From Clostridium sp. SM-530-WT-3G (GTDB taxonomy: Bacteria; Bacillota; Clostridia; Clostridiales; Clostridiaceae), in the NCBI RefSeq assembly GCF_012843905.1, contig NZ_JABAGC010000019.1:1-56916 (forward strand): a DNA stretch of 56,916 nucleotides. Reading direction: 5' to 3'. The number at the start of each line of letters is the position of its first letter. Position 1 is the stretch's first letter. Of this stretch, positions 1-8,309 are shown piece by piece. The translations under genes and the position numbers were made by a program. Under the pieces are notes generated by a model. The model worked only from the letters and a program-made list of their open reading frames with translations. It was not told where the DNA came from and ran no database searches.

Positions 1-185
1 TTGACCTAGGTTTTTATTAATACTTAATTTTTAGGTTCTTGGTGTCAGCATAGCTGACTTTTTTATAGGTGCATATTATTTTGTTAAATTAGAATTTTAG
101 TTAAATTATTGACCTAGGTTTTTATTAATACTTAATTTTTAGGTTCTTGGTGTCAGCATAGCTGACTTTTTTATAGGTGCATATT
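1..185. repeat. Two direct copies of a 77-bp repeat (108-bp tandem unit)
   Basis: Bases 1-77 recur without visible change at 109-185, separated by 31 bp of A/T-rich DNA, so the period is 108 bp. Each copy holds the hairpin GTCAGC-ATA-GCTGAC followed by six T (44-64 and 152-172), which reads as a short terminator for plus-strand transcription. The second copy contains the last 15 bases of the minus-strand HNH gene (171-185). The first copy therefore carries a duplicate of that gene tail, including MHL and the stop. The window begins at the repeat edge, so more copies may lie upstream. Confidence 0.9.
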
Positions 186-578
186 TTTTATTAGGTTATC
201 TAATGTTAGGTTTACTAGCATTTCTTCTGTATAGAATTTGTTTCCCATTATTCTAAAGATGATATCTGATTTTTTGTAGCCTTCTTTATAGAGTTTGAGG
301 TCTTTTGTTATTCGTTTTAGGGTATTGTTTTGAATATTTAATGTTTTGGATAATTCTTTGAAGTAGTAGTAGTCTTTAGTTAGTATTTCGTATAATTTAT
401 TTTGAAGATCTATTTTATATCTAAGATCTGTTTCTTTTGAATGATGTGGTCCATATTTACCGCGATGGTGTTCAGGGCATAAATATTTGTAATTTATTTC
501 TATATCAAATCCGCCTTCACTTCTATGAACAATGTGATGTATATCAGCTGGCGCATTACATATTTCACATAAGAGCAA
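171..578 (-). CDS. Small HNH-family nuclease-like protein with C-terminal helical region
   Basis: The 135-residue product begins with a CEIC knuckle, followed by HHIVHRSEGG, an Asn-rich strand and LCPEHHR. This is the order of a Cys-containing HNH (beta-beta-alpha metal) nuclease fold. The second half (about 68-130) is helical and has a stretch resembling a helix-turn-helix (ELSKTLNIQNNTLKRI). I chose the TTG start because AAGGAGG lies about eight bases upstream and the reading begins MLLCEIC. The gene is alone, and its 3' end lies inside the 77-bp repeat. HNH proteins of this size can be homing nucleases, restriction nucleases or phage-derived enzymes, and the target cannot be read from sequence. 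The family is well supported; the role is unknown. Confidence 0.75.
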   Translation of the reverse strand: MLLCEICNAPADIHHIVHRSEGGFDIEINYKYLCPEHHRGKYGPHHSKETDLRYKIDLQNKLYEILTKDYYYFKELSKTLNIQNNTLKRITKDLKLYKEGYKKSDIIFRIMGNKFYTEEMLVNLTLDNLIKNMHL

Positions 579-935
579 TATTTTATCCTCCTTACTTTAC
601 ATAAAAAATTTATAATTTAAAAAATAATATAATACTTTTAAAAGGTTGTCTAAATTTTCAAATTAGCAATATAAATTCCAGTAATTTGGGAGAAATATAA
701 TGCATAATTATTATAAGTTAAGAATTTATAAATATCAATTTTAATATTATGGTATTAAAAAAATTATAAAGTTTTAGTAAATTATGCGTAGATACAGCAT
801 AATGTTAAATATATTAGTATTTGTTCAATTTAATATGGAAAAAAATATATAATGATTTATAATTATCATATAAAGATAAATATAAATTTATATTACATTA
901 CATTATATAGTATCAATGTGAGGAAGGTGATTCTA
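579..935. other. A/T-rich intergenic region, no gene seen
   Basis: This stretch separates two divergent genes. It is extremely A/T-rich, with stop codons in all frames, and I see no hairpin, RNA gene or convincing -35/-10 pair. The ribosome binding site for the minus-strand HNH gene sits at its left edge. Confidence 0.5.
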
Positions 936-1610
936 ATGAAGGAAAATTATAATTCTTTTACTTATTGGGAAAACGTTATTGACGAAAATAGTACAATTAG
1001 AGGACATATTTTTATGCAAAAGCCACCAACAGATAAATGCTTATACTATCATACTTTAATATTTAGTAAAAATAATGGAATTAATAATATGTGGGGATAT
1101 TTTCCTAATATTAGGAGTTTGATTGGATATATTAGATACTCTTTCTTACAAGAAGCATTTTACAAATGGATAAATGGAAGAGACAAACTAATAACTAAAA
1201 TTCCAAGGATAAGCGTTGAAAAAATTATTGAAGATGGTGAAAAATCAAAAGCTATCACTAAGGAAGTGGCTTTGGATATGAAAAAAGAATATAAATTTTT
1301 AGATAAATTATGGGATATATCTGCGGACAAAGCAGAAATAGAGTTACGTAAATTTGTTAGGGAATTTAATAAGAAATGGATGGGAGATAATAAGGAATTT
1401 CTTTATATTAAATTATTTAAAACTCCAGAGGAATTGGGTGACTTTGTAGTATCATCAGCATTATTAACAAATACTCAAGAAGAACTTGAAAATAGAATAG
1501 GGATGAAACTTGAAACGTGGAAAAACGTGTGTCAAAATGCGTTAAGTAATTCTACCAAAGGAGAAGTATTTAGAGATACCTTATTAAAAAGATTAAGCGA
1601 AGTTATTTAA
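936..1610 (+). CDS. Unrecognised 224-residue protein
   Basis: I do not recognise this family. The start at 936 is preferred over an earlier ATG at 852 because AGGAAGG lies eight bases before it and the upstream 28 codons are low-complexity Ile/Tyr/Asn. The product is soluble-looking, without signal peptide or membrane segment. It is rich in aromatic residues in the first 80 positions (YWENV, NMWGYFPNIRSLIGYIRYSFLQEAFYKW) and helical and charged afterwards. It stands alone between an A/T-rich spacer and a shared terminator. The reading frame is long, has a ribosome binding site and normal clostridial codon use, so it is likely a real gene. No function is proposed. Confidence 0.7.
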   Translation: MKENYNSFTYWENVIDENSTIRGHIFMQKPPTDKCLYYHTLIFSKNNGINNMWGYFPNIRSLIGYIRYSFLQEAFYKWINGRDKLITKIPRISVEKIIEDGEKSKAITKEVALDMKKEYKFLDKLWDISADKAEIELRKFVREFNKKWMGDNKEFLYIKLFKTPEELGDFVVSSALLTNTQEELENRIGMKLETWKNVCQNALSNSTKGEVFRDTLLKRLSEVI

Positions 1611-1632
1611 TAGTATAATAATTTATAAATAT

Positions 1633-1657
1633 AAAAAAGTGCCTTAGGCACTTTTTT
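1633..1657. terminator. Bidirectional terminator between two convergent genes
   Basis: A GTGCC-TTA-GGCAC hairpin is flanked by six A on the left and six T on the right, so it can end transcription in both directions. It lies 22 bp after the unknown plus-strand gene, and its T-run overlaps the stop codon of ispF. Confidence 0.9.
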
Positions 1658-2123
1658 ATATTACAGAAGCTATACTTTGTGCAGAAACACCAAGCATTTC
1701 ACCAGTAAAGCCGAGTCCCTCTTCAGTTGTAGCTTTAATATTAATTTGATCAATATCAATATTTAGTGCTGATGCTATATTAGAACGCATAGTTTCAATA
1801 TGAGGAAGCATTTTTGGCTTTTGAGCAATTATTGTTGCATCAATATTATTAATTGAAAAGCCTTTATTAAAAATTAATCTTCCGGTTTCTTCCAATAAGC
1901 GTATACTTGATATTCCTTTGAATTTATCATCTGTATCAGGAAAATGTTTTCCTATATCTCCAAGAGCACAAGCTCCAAGAAGAGAATCCATTATTGCATG
2001 AAGAAGCACATCTGCATCAGAATGTCCCAAAAGGCCTTTTTCAAATGGAATTTCAACTCCGCCAATAATTAATTTTCTACCTTCAACTAATCTATGTACA
2101 TCATATCCCATTCCAATTCTCAT
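1656..2123 (-). CDS. ispF: 2-C-methyl-D-erythritol 2,4-cyclodiphosphate synthase
   Basis: This enzyme of the non-mevalonate (MEP) isoprenoid pathway converts CDP-methylerythritol 2-phosphate to the cyclic diphosphate in the cytosol. The 155 residues match the usual family length (about 155-160). The metal ligands Asp8, His10 (GYDVHRL) and His42 ([10 protein letters not shown]) are present, and the C-terminal signature [19 protein letters not shown] is intact. A GTG nine bases upstream could also be read as a start, but it lies inside the AGAGGTGA ribosome binding site, so the ATG at 2123 is preferred. The gene is monocistronic here, without the ispD that often sits beside it in other bacteria. 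Identification is secure. Confidence 0.96.
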   Translation of the reverse strand: MRIGMGYDVHRLVEGRKLIIGGVEIPFEKGLLGHSDADVLLHAIMDSLLGACALGDIGKHFPDTDDKFKGISSIRLLEETGRLIFNKGFSINNIDATIIAQKPKMLPHIETMRSNIASALNIDIDQINIKATTEEGLGFTGEMLGVSAQSIASVI

Positions 2124-2569
2124 AAGAATCACCTCTAATATTATATAATCGTTTAATATATTTTATCATAAGATGATTGGATTAACATATATTAAAATTT
2201 ATATATTATTAAAGTAAAAGGATATGCTGCAAAAAGACTGCACTTAAAAATTTTTGTTTACAATATAGCTTATATTATTTGATTTTGTAATTGCATAATT
2301 AAATGTATTATTTGAATTTTGCTTGTGGAAAAAATAATTTTTTATTTTGTTTATATGAAAGTGGATACGACTTATTCTACGTTTTTTTATGAAATCTACG
2401 TATATAATTTTACTTTTCATGAATACAATCTCCGAAAAATTGATTTTAAACTACATTTAAGATAAATAACTTTTATAGCTAAGTAAATTTCTATGTTATA
2501 ATATATAGTATGAAAATTGTTCGGTTTTGATAACAAGGTTTGGTATCAATAAAGGGGGAATATAATTGC
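2124..2569. promoter_or_regulatory. Spacer with probable promoter for the SigI/RsgI-like gene
   Basis: This 446-bp spacer has no gene. A good -10 box TATAAT is at 2497-2502, about 70 bp before the coding start; the -35 region is poor. AAAGGGGGAA at 2551-2560 is the ribosome binding site. I looked for the missing sigma region 2 of the downstream gene in all forward frames and did not see it. An A/T-rich stretch with many TTTTTA blocks fills the rest. Confidence 0.45.
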
Positions 2570-3586
2570 ATGGAGGGCTCTAATTTTAATAAAAATAAAT
2601 ATGTATTTGCATCAGTTCCATCAATGACGCTTTTGGGTAAAAATTCTAAGATTGATTATACTAGAGAAATATCACAATTTTTAGCAGAATTATCATCATA
2701 TAATGTTATTTTTAAAGATTTAATTAGTCAAAAGTTAGATGAAGAGAAGCGAAATATTATTTTAAACATAGCATATTATCTTTTAGAGGATGAAAAGTTA
2801 AATGAAAAATTAGTGAGAAGAAGAAAAGTTCCTGTAAAGGAACTAAGTATAGCAACTAGAATAGGAAGAAATAATATAGAAGATTGGAACGAATACATAA
2901 TAGCATATTATATTATCTTAAGTAATCCTGATTATAAATGTATACAAGACCATTTAAAAATAAAATTAAAAAGTAAGGATAATGCTGTTAGCATTGTAAA
3001 TAAAAAATATCCAGTACAAAAAGGAATTGCAATAAAGGTCATTGGAAAATTTGCTTATATAATTACAGCATCAGGTGAATTCTTAAAAATAAAAACTAAT
3101 AATAAGGCATATCTAGGGAATGTGTGTGAAGGAAAACAGTGTACTATAATGAGCAAATTGAAGATACCAATTGCCATAACTATTGTGGTCTTATTATTTA
3201 TTGCATGTGCAACTGTAGTTGAATTTAGAAGAACTGACAGTATAATTTTAATAGATACTACATCAACTATTAAAATTCATATTAATAAGTTTAATAAAGT
3301 AATATATGCATATTCTCCAACTGAAAAAGGACAAAATCTTATTAAAAGTATAAATGTTGAAAATGATAATATTGATGATTATATGGCTAGAGTTTTTCAA
3401 TATGCAGCTGATAATAATATGATTGATAAGAGTAAAAAGACTCTTATTACTGTAACAGGAAAATCAGTAGAATATGGATCTCTTCCTGAAACAAATAAAG
3501 TAATATCAGAAAATAAAATACCAATAGTAATAAATAATTCTGGGAGTCAGCAAAAAATGCCTGAATATAATTCGTCTAATAATTAA
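2570..3586 (+). CDS. SigI C-terminal domain fused to RsgI-like membrane anti-sigma factor
   Basis: In Bacillus, SigI (a heat/envelope-stress sigma factor) and its membrane anti-sigma factor RsgI are separate neighbouring genes. Here one 338-residue protein carries both parts. Residues about 28-132 align with the C-terminal domain of SigI (FKDLI, LLEDEKLNEKL, VPVKEL, YIIAYYIILSNPDYKCIQDHLK). Residues about 148-195 match the cytosolic RsgI N-domain (KGIAIKVIGKFAYIITASGEFLK). A membrane helix spans about 199-216, followed by an outer domain of RsgI type (ILIDTTSTIKIHINKFNKVI). Sigma region 2, which binds the -10 element, is absent. The basic SRKTxERNRKYI helix of active SigI is changed to GRNNIEDWNEYI. 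The ATG was chosen after AAAGGGGG; spacing of 11 is long. No partner sigI lies nearby. I infer a membrane-bound regulator that has lost sigma activity. Confidence 0.8.
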   Translation: MEGSNFNKNKYVFASVPSMTLLGKNSKIDYTREISQFLAELSSYNVIFKDLISQKLDEEKRNIILNIAYYLLEDEKLNEKLVRRRKVPVKELSIATRIGRNNIEDWNEYIIAYYIILSNPDYKCIQDHLKIKLKSKDNAVSIVNKKYPVQKGIAIKVIGKFAYIITASGEFLKIKTNNKAYLGNVCEGKQCTIMSKLKIPIAITIVVLLFIACATVVEFRRTDSIILIDTTSTIKIHINKFNKVIYAYSPTEKGQNLIKSINVENDNIDDYMARVFQYAADNNMIDKSKKTLITVTGKSVEYGSLPETNKVISENKIPIVINNSGSQQKMPEYNSSNN

Positions 3587-3644
3587 AAATCAACAGTTAA
3601 CAGCTATAAAAAATAAAGAAATTATAGCTGTTAACTGTTGATTT
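3587..3644. terminator. Perfect 23-bp inverted repeat, bidirectional terminator
   Basis: Bases 3587-3609 and 3622-3644 are exact inverse complements around a 12-base A-rich loop. The hairpin fills the whole gap between two convergent genes, overlapping the stop of the deacetylase gene. A-runs on the left and T-runs on the right suit termination on both strands. The stem contains AACAGTTAACAG, a motif repeated many times near 45,830-46,035. Confidence 0.85.
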
Positions 3645-4551
3645 ATTTTTGTGTTTTTTCTAAATTTGAAATAAATGTATCCATATCATAATATGAACTT
3701 ACATAAATTCTATCTAATTCTAATGGGTTATTATCTCTGCTAGCAAACCCCTTGTTTGTAGTAAAGGCAAGAGTATATCCAGAGTTTTTAGCTGCTTTTA
3801 TAGAATCTTCATTATAATCACCAAAAGGAAAGGCAATAGCTGTTATTTTGTTTCCAGTAATATTTTCTAGCTTAGCTTTAGATTCAGTAAGTTCTTTTAA
3901 TTGTTCATCATAAGTGAGTGAATTTAAATGAGGGTGATTTAATGTGTGGCTTTCTATATCTATATTATTTTTAGACATTTCTTTTATTGCATCTTCTGAT
4001 AAATAGTAGGAACCATCTAGCTCAGAAGTAATGCAGAAGATTGTAGCTTTCATATTAAGTTCTTTTAATATTGGATAAGCATTGTAGTAATTGTCCATAT
4101 ATCCATCATCAAAGGTTATCAATATACTTTTTTCTGGAATAGGCTGATTATTAAGTATATAATTTTCTACCTCTTTTAGTGAAAGAGTAGTGTAACCTTG
4201 ATTTTTTATATATTCAAGTTCTTTTTTTAAAAGTGATGGGGAAATAGTTACTTCATTATCAACACTATCATTAACTGAATGATAGTATAGTACTGGGATA
4301 CCCCTATTATCGTTGACTAGAGTAATTGAAGAATTATCATTATAGTTTTTCGAATAATTAAATTCATCTTCTGTGTCTGTATTATTATAAGAATTATCTT
4401 TTATTTCATCACCTGTATCAGAATTTTCAGCACTAATGTTATTAGATTCATTAGTGTTTAATGTGTAAACTTTAGAATCCATGATAAAAGAACCACTGAA
4501 AATAGTTATTATCAGTAATGATAGTATAAGAAGTAAATTTCTTTTAAACAT
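3643..4551 (-). CDS. Membrane-anchored polysaccharide deacetylase (NodB domain)
   Basis: The 302-residue product has an N-terminal signal anchor (about 4-22), a Ser/Asn/Asp-rich spacer (about 30-80) and a NodB-type carbohydrate esterase domain (about 85-300). The metal-binding and catalytic motifs are clear: TFDDGY (146-151) with the two Asp, and SHTLNHPHL (201-209) with the two His. RGIPVLYYHSV at about 83 is the typical opening of the IcaB/PgaB-like subgroup. It should remove acetyl groups from GlcNAc-containing polymer (peptidoglycan or poly-GlcNAc) outside the membrane; which substrate is not decidable. The start has AGGAGG eight bases upstream. It is divergent from the DUF4163/DUF3298 gene, a domain pair that is fused to NodB in B. 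subtilis PdaC. Confidence 0.9.
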   Translation of the reverse strand: MFKRNLLLILSLLIITIFSGSFIMDSKVYTLNTNESNNISAENSDTGDEIKDNSYNNTDTEDEFNYSKNYNDNSSITLVNDNRGIPVLYYHSVNDSVDNEVTISPSLLKKELEYIKNQGYTTLSLKEVENYILNNQPIPEKSILITFDDGYMDNYYNAYPILKELNMKATIFCITSELDGSYYLSEDAIKEMSKNNIDIESHTLNHPHLNSLTYDEQLKELTESKAKLENITGNKITAIAFPFGDYNEDSIKAAKNSGYTLAFTTNKGFASRDNNPLELDRIYVSSYYDMDTFISNLEKTQK

Positions 4552-4793
4552 ATTTTTTCCTCCTAAATGTTTATAAATTTATTATATATTACATTGCTTG
4601 AAAGTTAAATTAGAATAGTAAATAAAAAACAATACAGGATTAGGAGAGCTGTAATACTGAATAAAAGTTTAAAAAGTATAGCATAATAAATATAAAGTAC
4701 AACTTATTAACATTATCCACAAGGGGGTGTGGATAACATGTTATAAATGTGTTAATATACAAAAAATTTGCAGTAGAAAAGTGTGGATATTTG

Positions 4794-5570
4794 ATGGAAA
4801 ATGGTAAAAAAATATACGTAATGAAAAGTACTGTAATTAAAGTGATAATAAGGATTATAGGAATAATGTGGATAAGTATTGTTGCTTTTTTGCTTTGTCC
4901 ACAATACATGTGTAAAAGTAGTCAAAAGTCAATTGTTGAAAAAATTGATATTAGCGAAAAGAATATAAATAAAAATTTACAATATTTAAAGGAAAATATA
5001 AAATTACCTTTATTTATTAGAGGAAAAAATAGAAATAGTATAGAATATATAAATAATAACATAGAAGTTAAAATTATGAAAAATGTTTTTGAAACTGAAA
5101 ATTATTTAAAAAGTCAATTTGCAAATATAAATGAAAGACCTACTTTTCCTTATGAAATAAAATCATTTTATATAGTTACAAAGTATAATGATAATATTAT
5201 AAGCTTATATAATGATTATTATGAATATTTAGGAGGAGCTCATGGTAGTACAACCAGAACCGGTTATACCATAGATAGAATAAATGAAAAAATTATAAAT
5301 TTAAAAGATTTATTTTTAGAAGGGTTTGATTATAAAGAAATTATTAATAAAGATATAAGAGAAGAAATAAGAAAGGATCCTGATAAATATTTTTATTCTC
5401 CAGAAAACTTTAAAGGAATACTTGATAATCAAGGATTTTATATAAGTGGCAATAATATTGTTGTCTTTTTTAATCAATACCAAATTGCTCCATACGTAGC
5501 AGGAATACCAGAATTTAAAATACCAGTAGAGGAATTTGGTGATAATTTTATATATTCTATCCTTGCTTAA
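4794..5570 (+). CDS. Membrane-anchored DUF4163/DUF3298 protein (RsiV/PdaC-like outer domain)
   Basis: A membrane helix near residues 14-35 is followed by an extracellular domain. Its landmarks YYEYLGGAHGSTTRTGYTID and QYQIAPYVAGIPEFKIP are those of the DUF4163-DUF3298 pair. This pair forms the lysozyme-sensing part of the anti-sigma factor RsiV and the N-terminal part of the deacetylase PdaC. Residues before the helix are few, so a cytosolic sigma-binding domain is not evident. The start is uncertain: no strong ribosome binding site is seen, and ATG at 4794, ATG at 4821 and a GTG at 4749 are all in frame. The gene is divergent from a NodB deacetylase, which suggests a shared role in peptidoglycan sensing or modification. 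The family call is good; the exact function is unknown. Confidence 0.75.
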   Translation: MENGKKIYVMKSTVIKVIIRIIGIMWISIVAFLLCPQYMCKSSQKSIVEKIDISEKNINKNLQYLKENIKLPLFIRGKNRNSIEYINNNIEVKIMKNVFETENYLKSQFANINERPTFPYEIKSFYIVTKYNDNIISLYNDYYEYLGGAHGSTTRTGYTIDRINEKIINLKDLFLEGFDYKEIINKDIREEIRKDPDKYFYSPENFKGILDNQGFYISGNNIVVFFNQYQIAPYVAGIPEFKIPVEEFGDNFIYSILA

Positions 5571-5754
5571 TCTATATTTTGTTAACTTGTTATTATCACG
5601 CCTTAATCCAAAATACATACAGTTTTTTTCATAGGGTGCTCCTATAGCAATATAACGTAATTATATACTTAAATGGATTGAATTTACAAAAAATGTGAAT
5701 AATATTATCAAATAAGCTATAATATAAACGTTAAATTTTTTGGAGGTGCTTATT

Positions 5755-6597
5755 ATGGCAGGACTTGTATTAGAGGGTGGAGCATTTAGAGGGTTATTTA
5801 CTGCTGGTGTTCTTGATGGATTATTAGATATTGGAGCTGAGATTAAATATGTTATTGGAGTTTCTGCAGGGGCAACTAATGGATATTCATATATTTCTAA
5901 GCAAAGAGGAAGAAATCTAGAGATAATGGAGAGATTTCTTCACAATAAGAGGTATATAGGATACGGAAATCTTTTAAGATGTAAATCTATAATGGATTTG
6001 GATTTTTCATTTGATGAAATTCCAAACAAACTTTGTGCGTTTGACTATGATACTTTTTACAATAATGAAGCTAAAATGTTAGTAGGTGCTTTTAATATTA
6101 AAAGTGGAGAAGTAGAATATTTTGATAAGGATGCATTAGATGAGAAAAATTCAATTCTAAGAGCCAGTTGTGCAATACCATTTGCATTTCCTTTCTGTGA
6201 AATAAAAGGGCAACTATATGCAGATGGAGGACTTAAAGATTCTATTCCTATAAAGAAATCAATTAAAGATGGAAACGAAAAGAATATAATTGTTCTTACA
6301 AGAAATGAAGATTATAGAAAGAAGCAGTCTAAATCTAATGAACTTGGATACAAATTTTATAGAAAGAAATATCCTAAGCTTGCAGAAGTGTTAAAGAATA
6401 GATATGCAGAATACAATAAACAGCTTGATTACTGTGATGAACTTGAAAAGAGTGGAAAAGCATTAATTATAAGACCAAATGTTAGGATGGATATAGGTAG
6501 GTTTGAGAAGGATAAAGAAAAGTTAAGACAAATATATAGGGACGGATATGATATTGTTATTAAAAATAAAGATAAAATATTAGATTTTATTAAATAA
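5755..6597 (+). CDS. Patatin-like phospholipase family protein
   Basis: The 280 residues form a single patatin domain. The oxyanion motif LEGGAFRG is at 6-13, the nucleophile Ser37 is in GVSAG, and the catalytic Asp157 is in ADGG. This is the Ser-Asp dyad of bacterial patatin-like acyl hydrolases (RssA/YjjU type). There is no signal peptide, so it is probably cytosolic or attached to the inner membrane face and acts on lipid acyl esters. The ATG at 5755 was chosen because GGAGGTG lies six bases before it; an upstream ATG at 5740 overlaps that site. It is monocistronic. The physiological substrate is unknown. Confidence 0.9.
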   Translation: MAGLVLEGGAFRGLFTAGVLDGLLDIGAEIKYVIGVSAGATNGYSYISKQRGRNLEIMERFLHNKRYIGYGNLLRCKSIMDLDFSFDEIPNKLCAFDYDTFYNNEAKMLVGAFNIKSGEVEYFDKDALDEKNSILRASCAIPFAFPFCEIKGQLYADGGLKDSIPIKKSIKDGNEKNIIVLTRNEDYRKKQSKSNELGYKFYRKKYPKLAEVLKNRYAEYNKQLDYCDELEKSGKALIIRPNVRMDIGRFEKDKEKLRQIYRDGYDIVIKNKDKILDFIK

Positions 6598-6727
6598 TTA
6601 AATTAATATTTTATTTGAATAATATAAGAATTATTCTATTTATTGACTTAATGTTAAACAAAATATAAAATTGAATTTATCTGGATTATGGGAATAAGGA
6701 ATTAAAACGGAAAAGGAGATAAATCAT

Positions 6728-8014
6728 TTGAAGGAAAATAAAACAACAGAAAATGTTATTGAAATTGATAAAGTAACTAAAGATAAAGAAATACGTATTT
6801 GTAGTAAGTGTGACAAAGAAGCACTATATTACAACTCAGACACTAAAATGTGGTTATGTGAAGATTGTAAAAGTGTTGAAGATGAGTTTGAAAAAGAAGC
6901 AATTAAGCTTGAAAAGAAGTTAAGTAAGAGGGTGTATTCCTTTGATTTAGGAGAACTTGTTGAGTGTTTATCAAAGGATGAAATATACAATATAGCAAGA
7001 AATCTAGGAGTAAGCAAAATCTCTGGTTTAAATAAAGATAAGTTAATAGAAAAATTAAAAGATGAATATAGTGAACTTATAGAAAAAAGAGTTGAATTAT
7101 TCGACGAAGAAAGATATTCTATATTGAAATCTTATATAAACAAAAAAGGTGTAAAATCATTTGCTGATATTGATGAAGAAGAAGCAGAAAAAAGCGCTTA
7201 TTTCATACAACAAGGTATGCTATTTCCAGTATTAAAAGATGAGAAATCATTATTTTTAATGCCTACAATAGTTCAAGAAATAATAGATAAGAAAAATAAT
7301 ATTGAATATAGACGTACAATAAAAAATAATTCGGAAGTAATCAATGCATACAGAGGTATGAATAATGCTTATGGTATACTTGAAATAAGTAAAGCTATAG
7401 AATTATTAAAGAAATATTATAGTGATATAGATTCAAAGAATACAGAAGATATGCTTAGAGAAGCATCATATTATTATAATGAATTTAGAGAACAAAGTGG
7501 ATTATTTATACATAATGAAATTGCAGATTATGAAGAAGTTCTAAAAGATATTGAAAAAGAAGATGTTAAAGAATATGCACGTATATCTAAAGAAGAATTA
7601 ATGAGCATGTTTGGAGCAAACTGGGTATTTGAAAGTAAAGCAGGTAAGTCATTCTATAAGGAATTCACTTCTATGTTTAGTGTAGATAAAGATATGACAA
7701 TTGCTATGATGGAAGATTTAGTATTAGATGTTCAAGAAAACGAACCTAAAGAAGCAGTAGATAAAATGATTGAACTTATTAATATTGAAAATGAAGAGGT
7801 AAGATTTGTTGCAGCAAATATGATGAATAAGTTTGTGAACAAAATAAGACTTTGGAGATTTAAAGGTGAGTCATTTAATGATAAAAAAGCAATAGATACT
7901 ACTGCAAAAAGTGAAAAATTAGTTGGAAGAAATGATCCATGCCCATGTGGAAGCGGTAAGAAATATAAAAAGTGCTGTGGAAAAAATGGGAATGTAGTTC
8001 AATTAAATAAATAG
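6728..8014 (+). CDS. SEC-C zinc-motif protein with N-terminal zinc ribbon
   Basis: This 428-residue cytosolic protein opens with a Cys pair set (CSKC...CEDC, about 24-46) that looks like a zinc ribbon. A short helix-extended-helix resembling a SAP or Rho-N fold follows ([20 protein letters not shown], about 88-108), then a long helical middle. It ends with a complete SEC-C motif ([20 protein letters not shown], about 399-418), the zinc tail also found at the end of SecA. SEC-C tails bind zinc and contact ribosomes or SecB in known cases. The central part is unrecognised. TTG is the start, with AAAGGAGA eight bases upstream. A strong terminator follows, so the gene is monocistronic. The function is not known. 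Confidence 0.8.
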   Translation: MKENKTTENVIEIDKVTKDKEIRICSKCDKEALYYNSDTKMWLCEDCKSVEDEFEKEAIKLEKKLSKRVYSFDLGELVECLSKDEIYNIARNLGVSKISGLNKDKLIEKLKDEYSELIEKRVELFDEERYSILKSYINKKGVKSFADIDEEEAEKSAYFIQQGMLFPVLKDEKSLFLMPTIVQEIIDKKNNIEYRRTIKNNSEVINAYRGMNNAYGILEISKAIELLKKYYSDIDSKNTEDMLREASYYYNEFREQSGLFIHNEIADYEEVLKDIEKEDVKEYARISKEELMSMFGANWVFESKAGKSFYKEFTSMFSVDKDMTIAMMEDLVLDVQENEPKEAVDKMIELINIENEEVRFVAANMMNKFVNKIRLWRFKGESFNDKKAIDTTAKSEKLVGRNDPCPCGSGKKYKKCCGKNGNVVQLNK

Positions 8015-8022
8015 TATTAGAT

Positions 8023-8067
8023 AAAGTATTGTCTGGAAAAGAGTTAGTTTTTCAGACAATACTTTTT
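8023..8067 (+). terminator. Rho-independent terminator after the SEC-C gene
   Basis: A perfect 13-bp stem (8023-8035 with 8053-8065) is followed by five T. A second, looser inverted repeat (TTTAGTGGT at 8096-8104 with ACCACTAAA at 8132-8140) lies in the following spacer and has no clear role. Confidence 0.92.
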
Positions 8068-8309
8068 ATTTTATTTGAATTAATATATATAACATTTTAG
8101 TGGTGAAAGTATTTTTTATTCATTTTTGAAGACCACTAAATTCATTAACTATTTAATTATTTTGTTTATATTATGTAGCAATGTTGATGAATATTATTCA
8201 AAGAAAAAATAATTAGTTTTTATATTTTTAAGCATAAACACTACTATCACATAAAATAAATTTTATACATATAATGAAATAACAAAGCATTACATGGAGT
8301 TGAAAAGAT

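Noticed and set aside
4640..4909. 89-codon minus-strand frame over the start of the DUF4163/DUF3298 gene
   Set aside because: It is antisense to a recognised gene and its control region and is only a hydrophobic shadow.
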